This document shows, piece after piece, positions 1 to 6,815 of a stretch of DNA of 11,812 bases. The stretch comes from Verrucomicrobiota bacterium. GTDB taxonomy: Bacteria; Verrucomicrobiota; Verrucomicrobiia; Chthoniobacterales; UBA10450. A program made the position numbers and the translations under genes. The stretch covers positions 1 through 11,812 of the forward strand of contig QHOQ01000088.1 in assembly GCA_003219355.1 (NCBI GenBank), given 5' to 3'. Every line of letters starts with the position of its first letter. The stretch's first letter is position 1. The notes under the pieces were generated by a model that saw only the letters and a program-made list of their open reading frames with translations, did not search any database and was not told where the DNA came from.

Positions 1-969
1 AAGCGACATCATCTCCGGAACTGGAATCAGTTCGCGTTTGATGCGCATAAGATCGGGATGCGGATCGCGCATCATGGGCACGAGTTCCTTAATGTGAATA
101 AGGCCGATCGTATTATCGAGATTTTCCCGGCAAAGCGGGAAACGCGTGTGTCGCGATTCGATTGCCTTTTTCACGTTGGTTTCGAAGCTGTCTTCCAGGT
201 CGAGATAAACGACTTCGCCGCGTGGTGTCATGATATCGCGCACAACGCGATCGCGCAGATCGAGCGCATTGATGAGCAAATCGCGTCCGAGGGTGGAAAC
301 TTCGTGCGATTTTTCGCTTTGCTCGAGGATCAGTCGCAACTCCTCTTCGCTGTGTGCCAACTCCGCACCGGAGGCGGGTCGCATGCGCAACAGTCCTTGC
401 AGCAGCAAGTTCGAAGATTTGTGCAGCAACCAAATCGCGGGACGGAACAAGAGATAAAACGCACGGAGGGGGCGCACGATTCGTAAGGCGACCGATAATG
501 GGTTCGCGATCGCGGTGTATTTCGGGCCGAGTTCGCCGAAGACGATGTGCAGAAAAGTGATACCGACAAAGGCCAGTGCGACCGACACCGACGTCACAAC
601 TCCGTGCGAATGAATATTCGCGAGTGCGAAGAACGGCTCAAGGATTTGTACCAGAAACTGTTCACCGACCCACCCGAGCGCGAGACTGGCCAAGGTAATG
701 CCAAGCTGGGTCGCGGAGAGATACGCATCGAGATGGCTGCGGACATGCTTGACGAAGTTTGCTCGGAGGTTCCCCTCCTCTATCAAAGCGTCGAGCTGGC
801 TGCCACGCACCTTAACAACGGCAAATTCGCACGCGACGAAGAAACCATTAAGCCCGACAAGCGCAGCAATAACCGCGATTTTCCCGATCAAAACACCGGG
901 CGAGTCCCAGTGTTCGATGATCGTTTCAGCGATGGGCGCTGCCGTCAAAAACAAAAATAGAAAGTTCAT
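1..969 (-). CDS. CNNM/CorC (HlyC) family membrane protein with DUF21 and CBS regions, 3' end cut by window
   Basis: The minus strand is open for 323 codons from ATG at 969 to the window edge. The start of the protein is hydrophobic, with likely membrane segments near residues 26-52, 83-112, 124-147 and 171-194. These carry DUF21-type motifs: ATQLGITLASLALGW (86-100) and FGELGPKYTAI (144-154). A cytoplasmic part follows, with VRDIMTPRGE (243-252) and TRFPLCREN (275-283) then IGLIHIKEL (288-296), typical of the first CBS repeat of CorC/HlyC proteins. Family members are usually about 420-450 residues, so the second CBS repeat and the CorC_HlyC domain should lie beyond base 1. The family is linked to Mg/Co ion efflux or homeostasis and is often misnamed hemolysin; the exact substrate cannot be read here. 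It lies 45 bases downstream of rpsN on the same strand, probably co-transcribed. No strong ribosome-binding site is visible. Confidence 0.9.
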   Translation of the reverse strand, partial: MNFLFLFLTAAPIAETIIEHWDSPGVLIGKIAVIAALVGLNGFFVACEFAVVKVRGSQLDALIEEGNLRANFVKHVRSHLDAYLSATQLGITLASLALGWVGEQFLVQILEPFFALANIHSHGVVTSVSVALAFVGITFLHIVFGELGPKYTAIANPLSVALRIVRPLRAFYLLFRPAIWLLHKSSNLLLQGLLRMRPASGAELAHSEEELRLILEQSEKSHEVSTLGRDLLINALDLRDRVVRDIMTPRGEVVYLDLEDSFETNVKKAIESRHTRFPLCRENLDNTIGLIHIKELVPMMRDPHPDLMRIKRELIPVPEMMSL

Positions 970-1014
970 TGCGCGGTTGCAACCCGTGCATCCGAGACCC
1001 CATCGAACACGAAT

Positions 1015-1284
1015 TTACCAGCTCGATTTAGTTACGCCAGGGATGAGCCCTTGCGAAGCCAGTTCGCGAAAAGTGAGACGCGAAACCTTGAAGCGGCGAA
1101 TGAAAGCGCGCCGGCGGCCTGTCACTTTGCAACGGTTAACCACACGGCTCGGGCTGGCGTCGCGCGGAAGCTGCGCGAGGCCGGCATAATCTTTTTTCGC
1201 CTTCAACTCGGCGCGCAATGCGGCATACTTCTTCACCGTCGCGCGCTTTCGCTCATTGCGATTAATCCAGGCAGTCTTGGCCAT
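1015..1284 (-). CDS. rpsN: 30S ribosomal protein S14, C-minus (zinc-independent) type
   Basis: This 89-residue product binds 16S rRNA in the small-subunit head. It starts MAKTAWINRNERKRA and ends with the S14 signature: RCKVTGRRRAFIRRF (51-65), SRLTFRELA (68-76) and GLIPGVTKSSW (79-89). The length and the single cysteine (C52) place it in the C-minus class rather than the short four-cysteine zinc form. The ATG at 1284 is chosen because the family begins MAK; an in-frame extension to 1380 would add 32 residues unlike S14. The gene is outside any ribosomal operon, followed by the CorC-type gene and preceded on the same strand by ku with a 96-base gap. It could be a zinc-starvation paralogue, or the only S14 copy if this lineage has lost rpsN from the spc operon, as I recall for Chlamydia; the window cannot decide. 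Confidence 0.95.
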   Translation of the reverse strand: MAKTAWINRNERKRATVKKYAALRAELKAKKDYAGLAQLPRDASPSRVVNRCKVTGRRRAFIRRFKVSRLTFRELASQGLIPGVTKSSW

Positions 1285-1380
1285 AAATTGAACGCGTAAG
1301 CTAATGAAGAAGGTTCGATTTGCAACCGGTTTTCCGATTTCCGGGAACGGGTTTAGCGACCCCTTCGGATCAAATGCCAA

Positions 1381-2241
1381 TTAGCCCAAAACGCCCGCGC
1401 GCCTCTTCTGCTTCACCAGCGCGGCTGTCGAACGCCCGCTGGATCGAGCAGAGCCGCGCTTCTGCTTCAGGGATTGAGTGCGATTAAGGCTGTCCTGAAG
1501 CACCTTGACAAGATCGACAACATTCGTCGGTGAGTGCGCAGGCGCCACTCTGCCAGGGATTTGTCTATTCTTTGCTTTCTGCTCGATGATCTCCATCAAT
1601 GCCGTCCGGTATTCGTCGCGATATTTTTCCGGTTCCCAGGAAACCGCCATACTGTCGATGAGCGCTTGGGCTATTTTCAGTTCTTTGTCAGTAACCCCTG
1701 TGGCTGATCCGTTCTTTAAAATTTCCGTGCTGAGGATTTCGCTCGCGAAATGCATCAGCTCCAGGATAAGAAATAGTCCGTCGGGTTTCACCGCGGCCAG
1801 GTGTTCGCGATTGCTAATAACGACTTTGGCGATGCCAATCTTGCCTGTCCCACTAAGTGCCTTGTGTAAAACGGCGTATGCCTTCTCCCCGCCTTTCTGC
1901 GGCTCCAGGAAATAAGGCTTGTAGAAAAACTTCGGATCAACCTGTTCCAAGTCGACGAAGTCAGTGATATCGATGGAATGAGTGGATTCGATGCGGACCT
2001 TCTCGAAATCCTCCTCTTTCATAACAATGTAACGGCCGCGCTCGTATTCGAACCCTCTTACGATCTGCTCGGCCGGAACCTCTTTTGAGTCAGCCTCCGC
2101 GACTTTTTTGTACCTGATAGGGCTAAGATCGCTGGAGCGGAGTTGCCGGAAACTAAGCTTCTCCTCGCGTGTGGCCGGATAAACAGCCACCGGAATATAC
2201 ACTAGCCCAAAGCTGATGCTGCCTTTCCAGATCGGACGCAT
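1381..2241 (-). CDS. ku: Non-homologous end-joining protein Ku
   Basis: Ku is a ring-shaped homodimer that threads onto double-strand DNA ends and recruits ligase LigD in bacterial end joining. The 286-residue product starts with the canonical MRPIWKGSISFGLVYIPV and contains VDPKFFYKPYFLEP (101-114), YAVLHKAL (122-129), IGIAKVVIS..EHLAA (135-150) and LILELMHFASEI (158-169), all typical of bacterial Ku. The tail after about residue 255 is rich in Lys, Arg and Ser, as in Ku proteins whose basic tail aids DNA threading and LigD contact. ATG at 2241 is chosen on the conserved N-terminus, although the frame is open upstream to 2418. No ligD is in the window. The gene is divergent from tatA, with 112 bases between the starts, and lies 96 bases before rpsN. 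Confidence 0.96.
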   Translation of the reverse strand: MRPIWKGSISFGLVYIPVAVYPATREEKLSFRQLRSSDLSPIRYKKVAEADSKEVPAEQIVRGFEYERGRYIVMKEEDFEKVRIESTHSIDITDFVDLEQVDPKFFYKPYFLEPQKGGEKAYAVLHKALSGTGKIGIAKVVISNREHLAAVKPDGLFLILELMHFASEILSTEILKNGSATGVTDKELKIAQALIDSMAVSWEPEKYRDEYRTALMEIIEQKAKNRQIPGRVAPAHSPTNVVDLVKVLQDSLNRTQSLKQKRGSARSSGRSTAALVKQKRRAGVLG

Positions 2242-2353
2242 ACTGGGGGCTTTTTCCCATACGAGCAGGAGCCTGTCAACTTCAACCGGCTTGCCGCGGC
2301 AGGGCCGATTTGCCTTGCAAGTTGAGCAAACGGTCTGATGTTGAAACCGATCT

Positions 2354-2677
2354 ATGAGCCTCATTGCCAGCTTCATGAATTTGGCAGGACCGGATTTGAT
2401 CATCATCTTGCTGATCATTCTCGTTTTGTTCGGTGCGAAGAAACTACCAGAACTCGCGCGCGGAATGGGCCAGGCAGTGAAGGAGTTTCAAAAGGCCAAG
2501 GACGAGTTCAGTGACGAGTTGCACAAGGCCGGAAAATCTGACAACGAAACGACGAAGTCAGACGTAAAACCGGCAGAATCAACGGTGCCCCGAATCGAGG
2601 CCCAGCCGCCCAGCAGCGAAGCGCGGCCCAATTTGGAACCAGGCAATCAGACTCCGGGCAAAGTTGATCAAGTTTAG
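2354..2677 (+). CDS. tatA: Sec-independent translocase subunit TatA/TatE type
   Basis: TatA oligomers line the twin-arginine export site and let folded proteins cross the inner membrane together with TatC. The 107-residue product has one hydrophobic helix at about residues 13-27 (PDLIIILLIILVLFG). The Tat hinge and amphipathic helix follow: FGAKKLPELARGMGQAV (26-42), then an acidic and basic helix to about residue 60. The last 45 residues are polar and Pro-rich, as is common in TatA tails. The start is ATG at 2354; ATG at 2375 (residue 8) would give an equally plausible shorter N-terminus, and neither has a clear ribosome-binding site. The FGAKKLPEL wording and the absence of a TatB-like longer helix favour TatA over TatB. 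No tatB or tatC lies nearby. It is the first gene of a plus-strand group with an acyl carrier protein and a glycosyltransferase. Confidence 0.92.
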   Translation: MSLIASFMNLAGPDLIIILLIILVLFGAKKLPELARGMGQAVKEFQKAKDEFSDELHKAGKSDNETTKSDVKPAESTVPRIEAQPPSSEARPNLEPGNQTPGKVDQV

Positions 2678-2746
2678 GGCTATAAGAGCGCCTGTTATCA
2701 GTTCCGCAGATATTTGATCGAGTTGCTCATCGAATGAGACCTTACT

Positions 2747-2758
2747 GGTCAGTTGACC
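2747..2758. promoter_or_regulatory. 12-base inverted repeat (GGTCA-GT-TGACC), possible operator
   Basis: GGTCA and TGACC face each other across two bases, 36 bases before the chosen acp start. The right arm supplies TTGACC (2753-2758), which can serve as a -35 box. A TGC-TACAAA extended -10-like element lies at 2771-2779 with a 15-base spacer. A repressor bound to the repeat would cover that -35. This is read from sequence alone, and a 12-base palindrome can arise by chance. Confidence 0.3.
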
Positions 2759-2794
2759 TACGCCGCGACTTGCTACAAAATCGCCACTTGTTTT

Positions 2795-3064
2795 ATGTCC
2801 GACACGAATCTGCGCACTCTTATTAAGGAGATGCTGGTCAAAAATTTGATGCTGCAGACCACTCCGGACCAAATCGCAGATGATCTTCCGCTCTTCGGGC
2901 CGAATAGCCTCGGCCTCGACTCGATCGACGCCCTCGAACTAGCGGTAGGAATGGAGAAAACCTTCGGCGTGGGCGTGCCAAGCTCTGAAGTTGCCGGCAA
3001 GGCGCTTCGAACTGTAAATACAATTCACGATTATATTCTCGAAAAACGTGGCGCTACCGGCTAG
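2795..3064 (+). CDS. Acyl carrier protein (phosphopantetheine-binding)
   Basis: An 89-residue protein of the size and pattern of a free acyl carrier protein. It carries an acyl or other thioester-linked chain on a phosphopantetheine arm attached to Ser43 in GLDSIDALEL (40-49). The acidic helix II around this motif, the preceding DDLPLFGPNSL (29-39) and the final helix ending HDYILEKRG fit the four-helix fold. ATG at 2795 is preferred over ATG at 2753, which would add 14 residues unlike ACPs. The sequence around the serine looks more like a specialised ACP than the housekeeping FabD/FabF partner, and no fab gene adjoins it. It is followed after 36 bases by a glycosyltransferase, suggesting a role in making or modifying a glycolipid or other envelope compound; this is inference. 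Confidence 0.92.
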   Translation: MSDTNLRTLIKEMLVKNLMLQTTPDQIADDLPLFGPNSLGLDSIDALELAVGMEKTFGVGVPSSEVAGKALRTVNTIHDYILEKRGATG

Positions 3065-3100
3065 TTTGCCACGAAGCCACCGGATGGGTGTCGGTCCAAG

Positions 3101-4288
3101 GTGAACATTCTCTATGTTGAGAGCAGTCGCAGCTGGGGCGGGCAAGAATATCGCACCTGTCTCGAAATCAATTGGCTGAATGCGCGACGGCACAACGCAT
3201 GGTTGATCTGTAATCCAAACGGCCAGGTTATGCTCAAGGCACGCGAGCTCGGCACGCGAGCTATCGCAATGCCGTTACGGCGTCGTTTTGATCCGGTGCT
3301 TTCGTGGCGACTTTGGAGATTCTGCCGGCAAAATCGGATCGATTTACTCAAAACCTATAGTTCGAAAGACCACTGGCTTTGTTTGCCTCTGTATCTTTCT
3401 GGACTTCCACTAATCCGCGCCCGCTGTATCACGGATCCAATCGGAGGCAAAGGACGCGCCTTTATTTTCAAGCGTGGCTGTTCGAAAATCGTTGCCGACG
3501 CATCAGTGATCAAACGGCAGCTCGTGCAGGAAAACGGAATCGACTCCGTAAAGATCGAGGTCGTCGGCTCGGCCGTTGATTTGCAAAAATTTAAACCGCC
3601 GCGCGATCGAATGAAATTCCGGCGCGAAATGGGTTTTAGCGCAGACACGCCACTCATTGGCAATATCGGCATGATTCGTCCGGATAAAGGTCAACTCGTC
3701 TTGGTTGAAGCGTTTCACGACGTTTTATCGGAGCGTCCTGACGCCCGTCTCGTCATCGTGGGCCAGGGTACCGGCCAACTAAGGCGCGGCATAAATGTAA
3801 GGAACGCGATCGATCGTGCCGGATTAGCCGAGAAAATTTTCATGGTCGGATATCGCTGGGACACACCCGATGTTTATGCTGCTTGCGACATGGTAGTGAT
3901 CGCTTCGCTGCGCACTGAGGCCGCCCCCATCGTTTTGCGCGAAGCTTTCGCCAGTGGCCGTCCTGTCGTCGCGACGACTGTGGGTGACATTCCGGAAATC
4001 ATCCAGCAGCGGCAAAACGGGTTACTGGTCGAACCGGGCGATAGCAAATCTCTCGCCACTGCGATCCTGGAATTTATTTCCGATCAGAAACTGGCCGCGC
4101 ACTGTGCGGCAAACGGCCTGCGCTACGCGAGTGAGCATTTTTCGTTTGATGACATGATGGAGGCAAAGCTTCAAGTCGATGCTTCATTGATAGGCACGGA
4201 GGCGGCAAAACCGCTTCCCTCGCCCAATGACGCGCCTGTATCGCTCCAGCCGGTCAGGCCCGTGGAGACGGCTTCACGCGATTGTTGA
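3101..4288 (+). CDS. Glycosyltransferase family 4 (GT-B fold)
   Basis: A 395-residue GT-B enzyme that would transfer a sugar from a nucleotide-sugar donor, with retention, probably at the inner face of the membrane. The N-terminal Rossmann domain opens NILYVESSRSWGGQEYR (2-18) with the Gly-Gly loop usual in GT4. The C-terminal donor domain has GNIGMIRPDKG (187-197), LVIVGQG (217-223), VYAACDMVV (258-266) and the EX7E element E273 to E281, then FASGRPVVATTVGDIPEII (283-301). The start is GTG at 3101; no in-frame ATG gives the conserved first strand. Acceptor and donor cannot be named. The extended tail after about residue 370 is Pro-rich and looks disordered. Its last 15 bases overlap the 3' end of the convergent LOG-family gene. 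Confidence 0.92.
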   Translation: MNILYVESSRSWGGQEYRTCLEINWLNARRHNAWLICNPNGQVMLKARELGTRAIAMPLRRRFDPVLSWRLWRFCRQNRIDLLKTYSSKDHWLCLPLYLSGLPLIRARCITDPIGGKGRAFIFKRGCSKIVADASVIKRQLVQENGIDSVKIEVVGSAVDLQKFKPPRDRMKFRREMGFSADTPLIGNIGMIRPDKGQLVLVEAFHDVLSERPDARLVIVGQGTGQLRRGINVRNAIDRAGLAEKIFMVGYRWDTPDVYAACDMVVIASLRTEAAPIVLREAFASGRPVVATTVGDIPEIIQQRQNGLLVEPGDSKSLATAILEFISDQKLAAHCAANGLRYASEHFSFDDMMEAKLQVDASLIGTEAAKPLPSPNDAPVSLQPVRPVETASRDC

Positions 4289-5347
4289 AGAATTAATCGC
4301 GTCAATAAGCTGACGAAAGCGGCCAAAGCTGCGCCGAGAAGGAGTGAGAATTAGTCGGGGGAGATTCCAAATCTTGGGTTCGTTCTTTTCCTGACGCAGC
4401 GCGGTACCTTGCACGATCTCGCCGCTCCGAACGATGTCTGCAAATTTCTCGTTAAGGTCGACAACCGCTTTTCTTGACAAGCGATGACAAATGCGAATGA
4501 CGAGTCTTTTGCCGACCCAGCGCGCTGACTGATAAACTTTGTAGAACTGCAAGATCTCCGCAACCGCTTCTCGGACATTGTGGACGATTTTAAAGAAGGA
4601 AAAATCTTCCTGCGAAATGAAGCCAAGCTTGAGCAGGTGCTGGGTAAGGAATTTCATCCATGTCTCCCAATAATTTCCATTTGGCCGGTCGAGGAGGACC
4701 ACTGGAATCACACGCGCCTTGCCGGTCTGCATAAGCGTGAGGACCTCGAAGGTTTCGTCGAGCGTGCCGAAACCGCCCGGGAACAGCGCGAAAGCATGTG
4801 TTTCTTTCACGAAGTTCAATTTGCGGGTAAAGAAGTAATTCAAATTGATCAATTTGGGATCGCCTTCGATAACTTGGTTGGCTCGTTGCTCGAACGGCAG
4901 GCGAATGTTCAGCCCGAAACTGTGTTCGCGGCCCGCGCCACGCTGCGCTGCGCCCATGATGCCATCGCCCGCCCCGGTTATCACCATGAAGTTGTGCGCG
5001 ACCATTTCCTTCCCGAAGTCCTCTGCGATCTTGAACTCCGACGCATCGGGCAAGGTGCGAGCCGAACCGAACACGGCAACTTTCCGGAAGTGCTGAAATC
5101 GTGCGAAGACCTTCGCCGCGTAGCGCATTTCCTTTACTGATCGATTGATCAGTTTGAGGTCGGCCACGTTCATCTGATCGCGTGCAATCTTCAGCGCTGT
5201 CACGATCATTTCCTCGATCAGCTCGTGGAACTTTTCCGTACCCCAATCACGGACGAGTTCGCGCACGCGCGTGTTAAAGGGTGGATCGACAGTCCATTGC
5301 TGCCGCGACCGTTGTCCGCGAGTTGCGCCTCCGGTGAAATCTCCCAC
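4274..5347 (-). CDS. LOG family protein (TIGR00730-type nucleotide-binding Rossmann fold), long form
   Basis: LOG-type proteins cleave the ribose-base bond of nucleoside 5'-monophosphates; the plant members release active cytokinins and bacterial PpnN acts on purine nucleotides. The central domain is clear: VAVFGSART (90-98), MVITGAGDGIMGAAQRGA (121-138), YFFTRKLNFVKE (171-182) and the signature PGGFGTLDETFE (190-201). At 357 residues it is longer than the roughly 190-residue simple LOG proteins, with about 85 extra N-terminal and about 100 extra C-terminal residues. The start is GTG at 5347, 9 bases after an in-frame stop on the minus strand; another GTG at codon 28 is possible. It is 85 bases downstream of the alpha/beta hydrolase on the same strand, possibly co-transcribed. 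The exact nucleotide substrate is unknown. Confidence 0.9.
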   Translation of the reverse strand: MGDFTGGATRGQRSRQQWTVDPPFNTRVRELVRDWGTEKFHELIEEMIVTALKIARDQMNVADLKLINRSVKEMRYAAKVFARFQHFRKVAVFGSARTLPDASEFKIAEDFGKEMVAHNFMVITGAGDGIMGAAQRGAGREHSFGLNIRLPFEQRANQVIEGDPKLINLNYFFTRKLNFVKETHAFALFPGGFGTLDETFEVLTLMQTGKARVIPVVLLDRPNGNYWETWMKFLTQHLLKLGFISQEDFSFFKIVHNVREAVAEILQFYKVYQSARWVGKRLVIRICHRLSRKAVVDLNEKFADIVRSGEIVQGTALRQEKNEPKIWNLPRLILTPSRRSFGRFRQLIDAINSSTIA

Positions 5348-5432
5348 GTCAAATCTTTACCGTGCAGTACAGCCAACGCACGGGAAAACTTTGCTGCTGT
5401 AACCGCTTCACTGTGCGGAACACGCGCGTCGA

Positions 5433-6305
5433 CTAGCCCGCAATTAAGTCCGTGAGGACCTCGCGCATGTACCGGATGGGCAGCGAATAGTGACCAACTT
5501 TATCAATGTAGCGCGCTTTACAATTAGGCAGACGCTTCGCGACCTCTTCCGCCACACGAAACGAAAATGCGCGGTCTTGTAGACCGTGCCAAAGCCGCAC
5601 CGGTACATCGACATCTTCCAACTTGAAACCCCACGGCTCCGCATAAACTTGTGCGTCAATCATTACCCCCTCGACAGATCCCCTCCACGCTCGCCGCGCG
5701 CTTTCAAAGCACGCTTCGAATGCCGCGTTGTCGTGCAGGACCGCCGCATCGTAAGGGTGCAAGAACTTCAAGATCAGTGGACGCAATTGGATTGGAATCC
5801 GCCTGGCGGCAACAGGCTGCGCGATATGAAATAGTATTCGCAGAAGTTGGGGAGACGTTCGGCGGAATTTCAGCATCCAGCGATACAGCCTGAGCAATCC
5901 GCTGTGATCGGCAAGGTCGGCAATCGGCGGTGCACCGCTCACGATCGCAATCGCCCGAACCCGCTTCGGCATCGCCCTGGCAGTTATGTAGGCGTAGGGC
6001 GCACCACCGGAAATCGCGAGCATTCGAAATTTGGTCACGCTAAGGTCATCGACCAGTCGCTCCACGATCGGCGGCCATTCGAGCAATTTGCGATTCCGCT
6101 TAAAGCTGGATCCACTGATGCCAGGCCGGTCTGGTGAAATGATGCGGATACAAAGCTGGCGCGCCGCATCGTCTGTTAATTGTGCCATGGTCCGCGAACT
6201 GGGCCATCCGTGACAAAATACCACCGGTGTACCGGTCGGATCGCCGTATTCTTCAAAAGCGATTTGACTGCCGTTCCCCAGTTCAATCAGTCTTTCGCCG
6301 CCCAT
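5433..6305 (-). CDS. Alpha/beta hydrolase fold protein
   Basis: A 290-residue hydrolase of unknown substrate, full length for this fold. The oxyanion region is VVFCHGWPSSR (28-38). The nucleophile elbow reads AISGGAPYA (97-105) with Ser99. The likely acid is Asp244 in WHGLQDRAF and the likely histidine is His272 in VGHYSLP. The SPDRPGIS stretch (57-64) is usual in epoxide-hydrolase/esterase-like members. The elbow has Ala where the first Gly of GxSxG is normal, a variation seen in some family members. No signal peptide is evident, so it is probably cytoplasmic. The ATG at 6305 gives MGGERLIEL. It is divergent from the DUF2934-egtB-egtD group, with 108 bases between the starts, and precedes the LOG gene. 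Confidence 0.88.
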   Translation of the reverse strand: MGGERLIELGNGSQIAFEEYGDPTGTPVVFCHGWPSSRTMAQLTDDAARQLCIRIISPDRPGISGSSFKRNRKLLEWPPIVERLVDDLSVTKFRMLAISGGAPYAYITARAMPKRVRAIAIVSGAPPIADLADHSGLLRLYRWMLKFRRTSPQLLRILFHIAQPVAARRIPIQLRPLILKFLHPYDAAVLHDNAAFEACFESARRAWRGSVEGVMIDAQVYAEPWGFKLEDVDVPVRLWHGLQDRAFSFRVAEEVAKRLPNCKARYIDKVGHYSLPIRYMREVLTDLIAG

Positions 6306-6343
6306 TTTCTTATCGCAGCCGACATATGCTTTTCAGCGCTTGT

Positions 6344-6359
6344 ATTGCAAGCCTGCAAT
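6344..6359. promoter_or_regulatory. 16-base inverted repeat ATTGCA-AGCC-TGCAAT in a divergent promoter region
   Basis: Perfect six-base arms separated by four bases lie between the divergently transcribed hydrolase (start 6305) and the DUF2934 gene (start 6414), where a shared regulator could act. A TATTAT box at 6403-6408 could be a -10 for the plus strand, but it would leave almost no leader before the ATG and I see no good -35. The site may be a regulator-binding palindrome or chance. Confidence 0.3.
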
Positions 6360-6413
6360 CTGTAGTCCAAAGTGTATTACGGACATCGGCACCGGCCTTT
6401 TGTATTATTCGCG

Positions 6414-6815
6414 ATGAACGATTACTCACAACCTGGAGCTGGAAAAATCTCGGTGCATGGCAACGGCGTCGGCGCGCCGTCGCCGGAGGAAGTGGAAAAG
6501 CGCGCGAGGGAAATTGCGATGATCGACGAACGCAATCCCGATGAATTTACTGATGCAGATTGGGCCCAGGCGCGGCGCGAATTGCTTGGCACCGCTATTC
6601 CTTTGCCGCCGGAAGAAACCAGCCAGAACGCCGATCTGGTAGAAGAATGGCAAGTCATCGCGAGTAACACGGGGCAGCGAGCGTCCCGTGCTGGATTGGA
6701 CGAGGACGAAACGGTCGGCGAGCAACTGGTGACCGGCGGTCTCGAGGAAGCGGCACACGATCAAATGCTCGAGGCGCGCCGAGAGGAAATCGAGCAGGAA
6801 GGCGGCATTACTTGA
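6414..6815 (+). CDS. Small acidic DUF2934-type protein of unknown function
   Basis: A 133-residue, strongly acidic, soluble protein with no signal peptide or membrane segment. Residues 24-58 (PEEVEKRAREIAMID, then DADWAQARREL) match the pattern I recall for DUF2934: an RAREI/RAYEL helix followed by a DW..AE.EL helix. The rest is low in hydrophobic residues and rich in Glu, Gln and Arg, probably helical or disordered. ATG at 6414 is preferred over ATG at 6372, whose 14 extra residues look unrelated. Its TGA overlaps the egtB start codon in TTGA, so translation of the two is probably coupled. No enzymatic role can be claimed; the context suggests a link to redox or stress protection. The reading frame is sure, the domain name less so. 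Confidence 0.75.
   Translation: MNDYSQPGAGKISVHGNGVGAPSPEEVEKRAREIAMIDERNPDEFTDADWAQARRELLGTAIPLPPEETSQNADLVEEWQVIASNTGQRASRAGLDEDETVGEQLVTGGLEEAAHDQMLEARREEIEQEGGIT
6796..6802 (+). promoter_or_regulatory. Ribosome-binding site supporting the TTG start of egtB
   Basis: AGGAAGG ends 9 bases before the TTG at 6812 and lies within the 3' end of the DUF2934 gene. It is one of the few clear purine-rich Shine-Dalgarno stretches in the window. With the TTGA stop/start overlap it decides the start in favour of TTG, since the next in-frame ATG (codon 107) would remove the conserved N-terminal helix and its histidines. Confidence 0.6.

Noticed and set aside
58..960. Plus-strand open frames of 142, 137 and 163 codons opposite the CorC-type gene
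   Set aside because: They resemble no family, while the minus strand encodes a continuous protein with DUF21 and CBS motifs.
975..984. Perfect palindrome GGTTGCAACC just before the CorC-type start
   Set aside because: Too short to separate from chance. Similar TTGCAAC strings near 1127 and 1320 share no consistent spacing to any start.
2242..2418. N-terminal extension of Ku containing a CxxC-like stretch
   Set aside because: Bacterial Ku begins MRPIWKG, which is encoded exactly at 2241. The extension would overlap the tatA start on the other strand and has no family support.
2726..2738. Hairpin CTCAT-CGA-ATGAG after tatA as a terminator
   Set aside because: The stem has five weak pairs and no following T run, so termination is not supported.
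4580..5140. 186-codon plus-strand frame opposite the LOG gene
   Set aside because: It is antisense to the conserved Rossmann core and has no recognisable motif or start signal.
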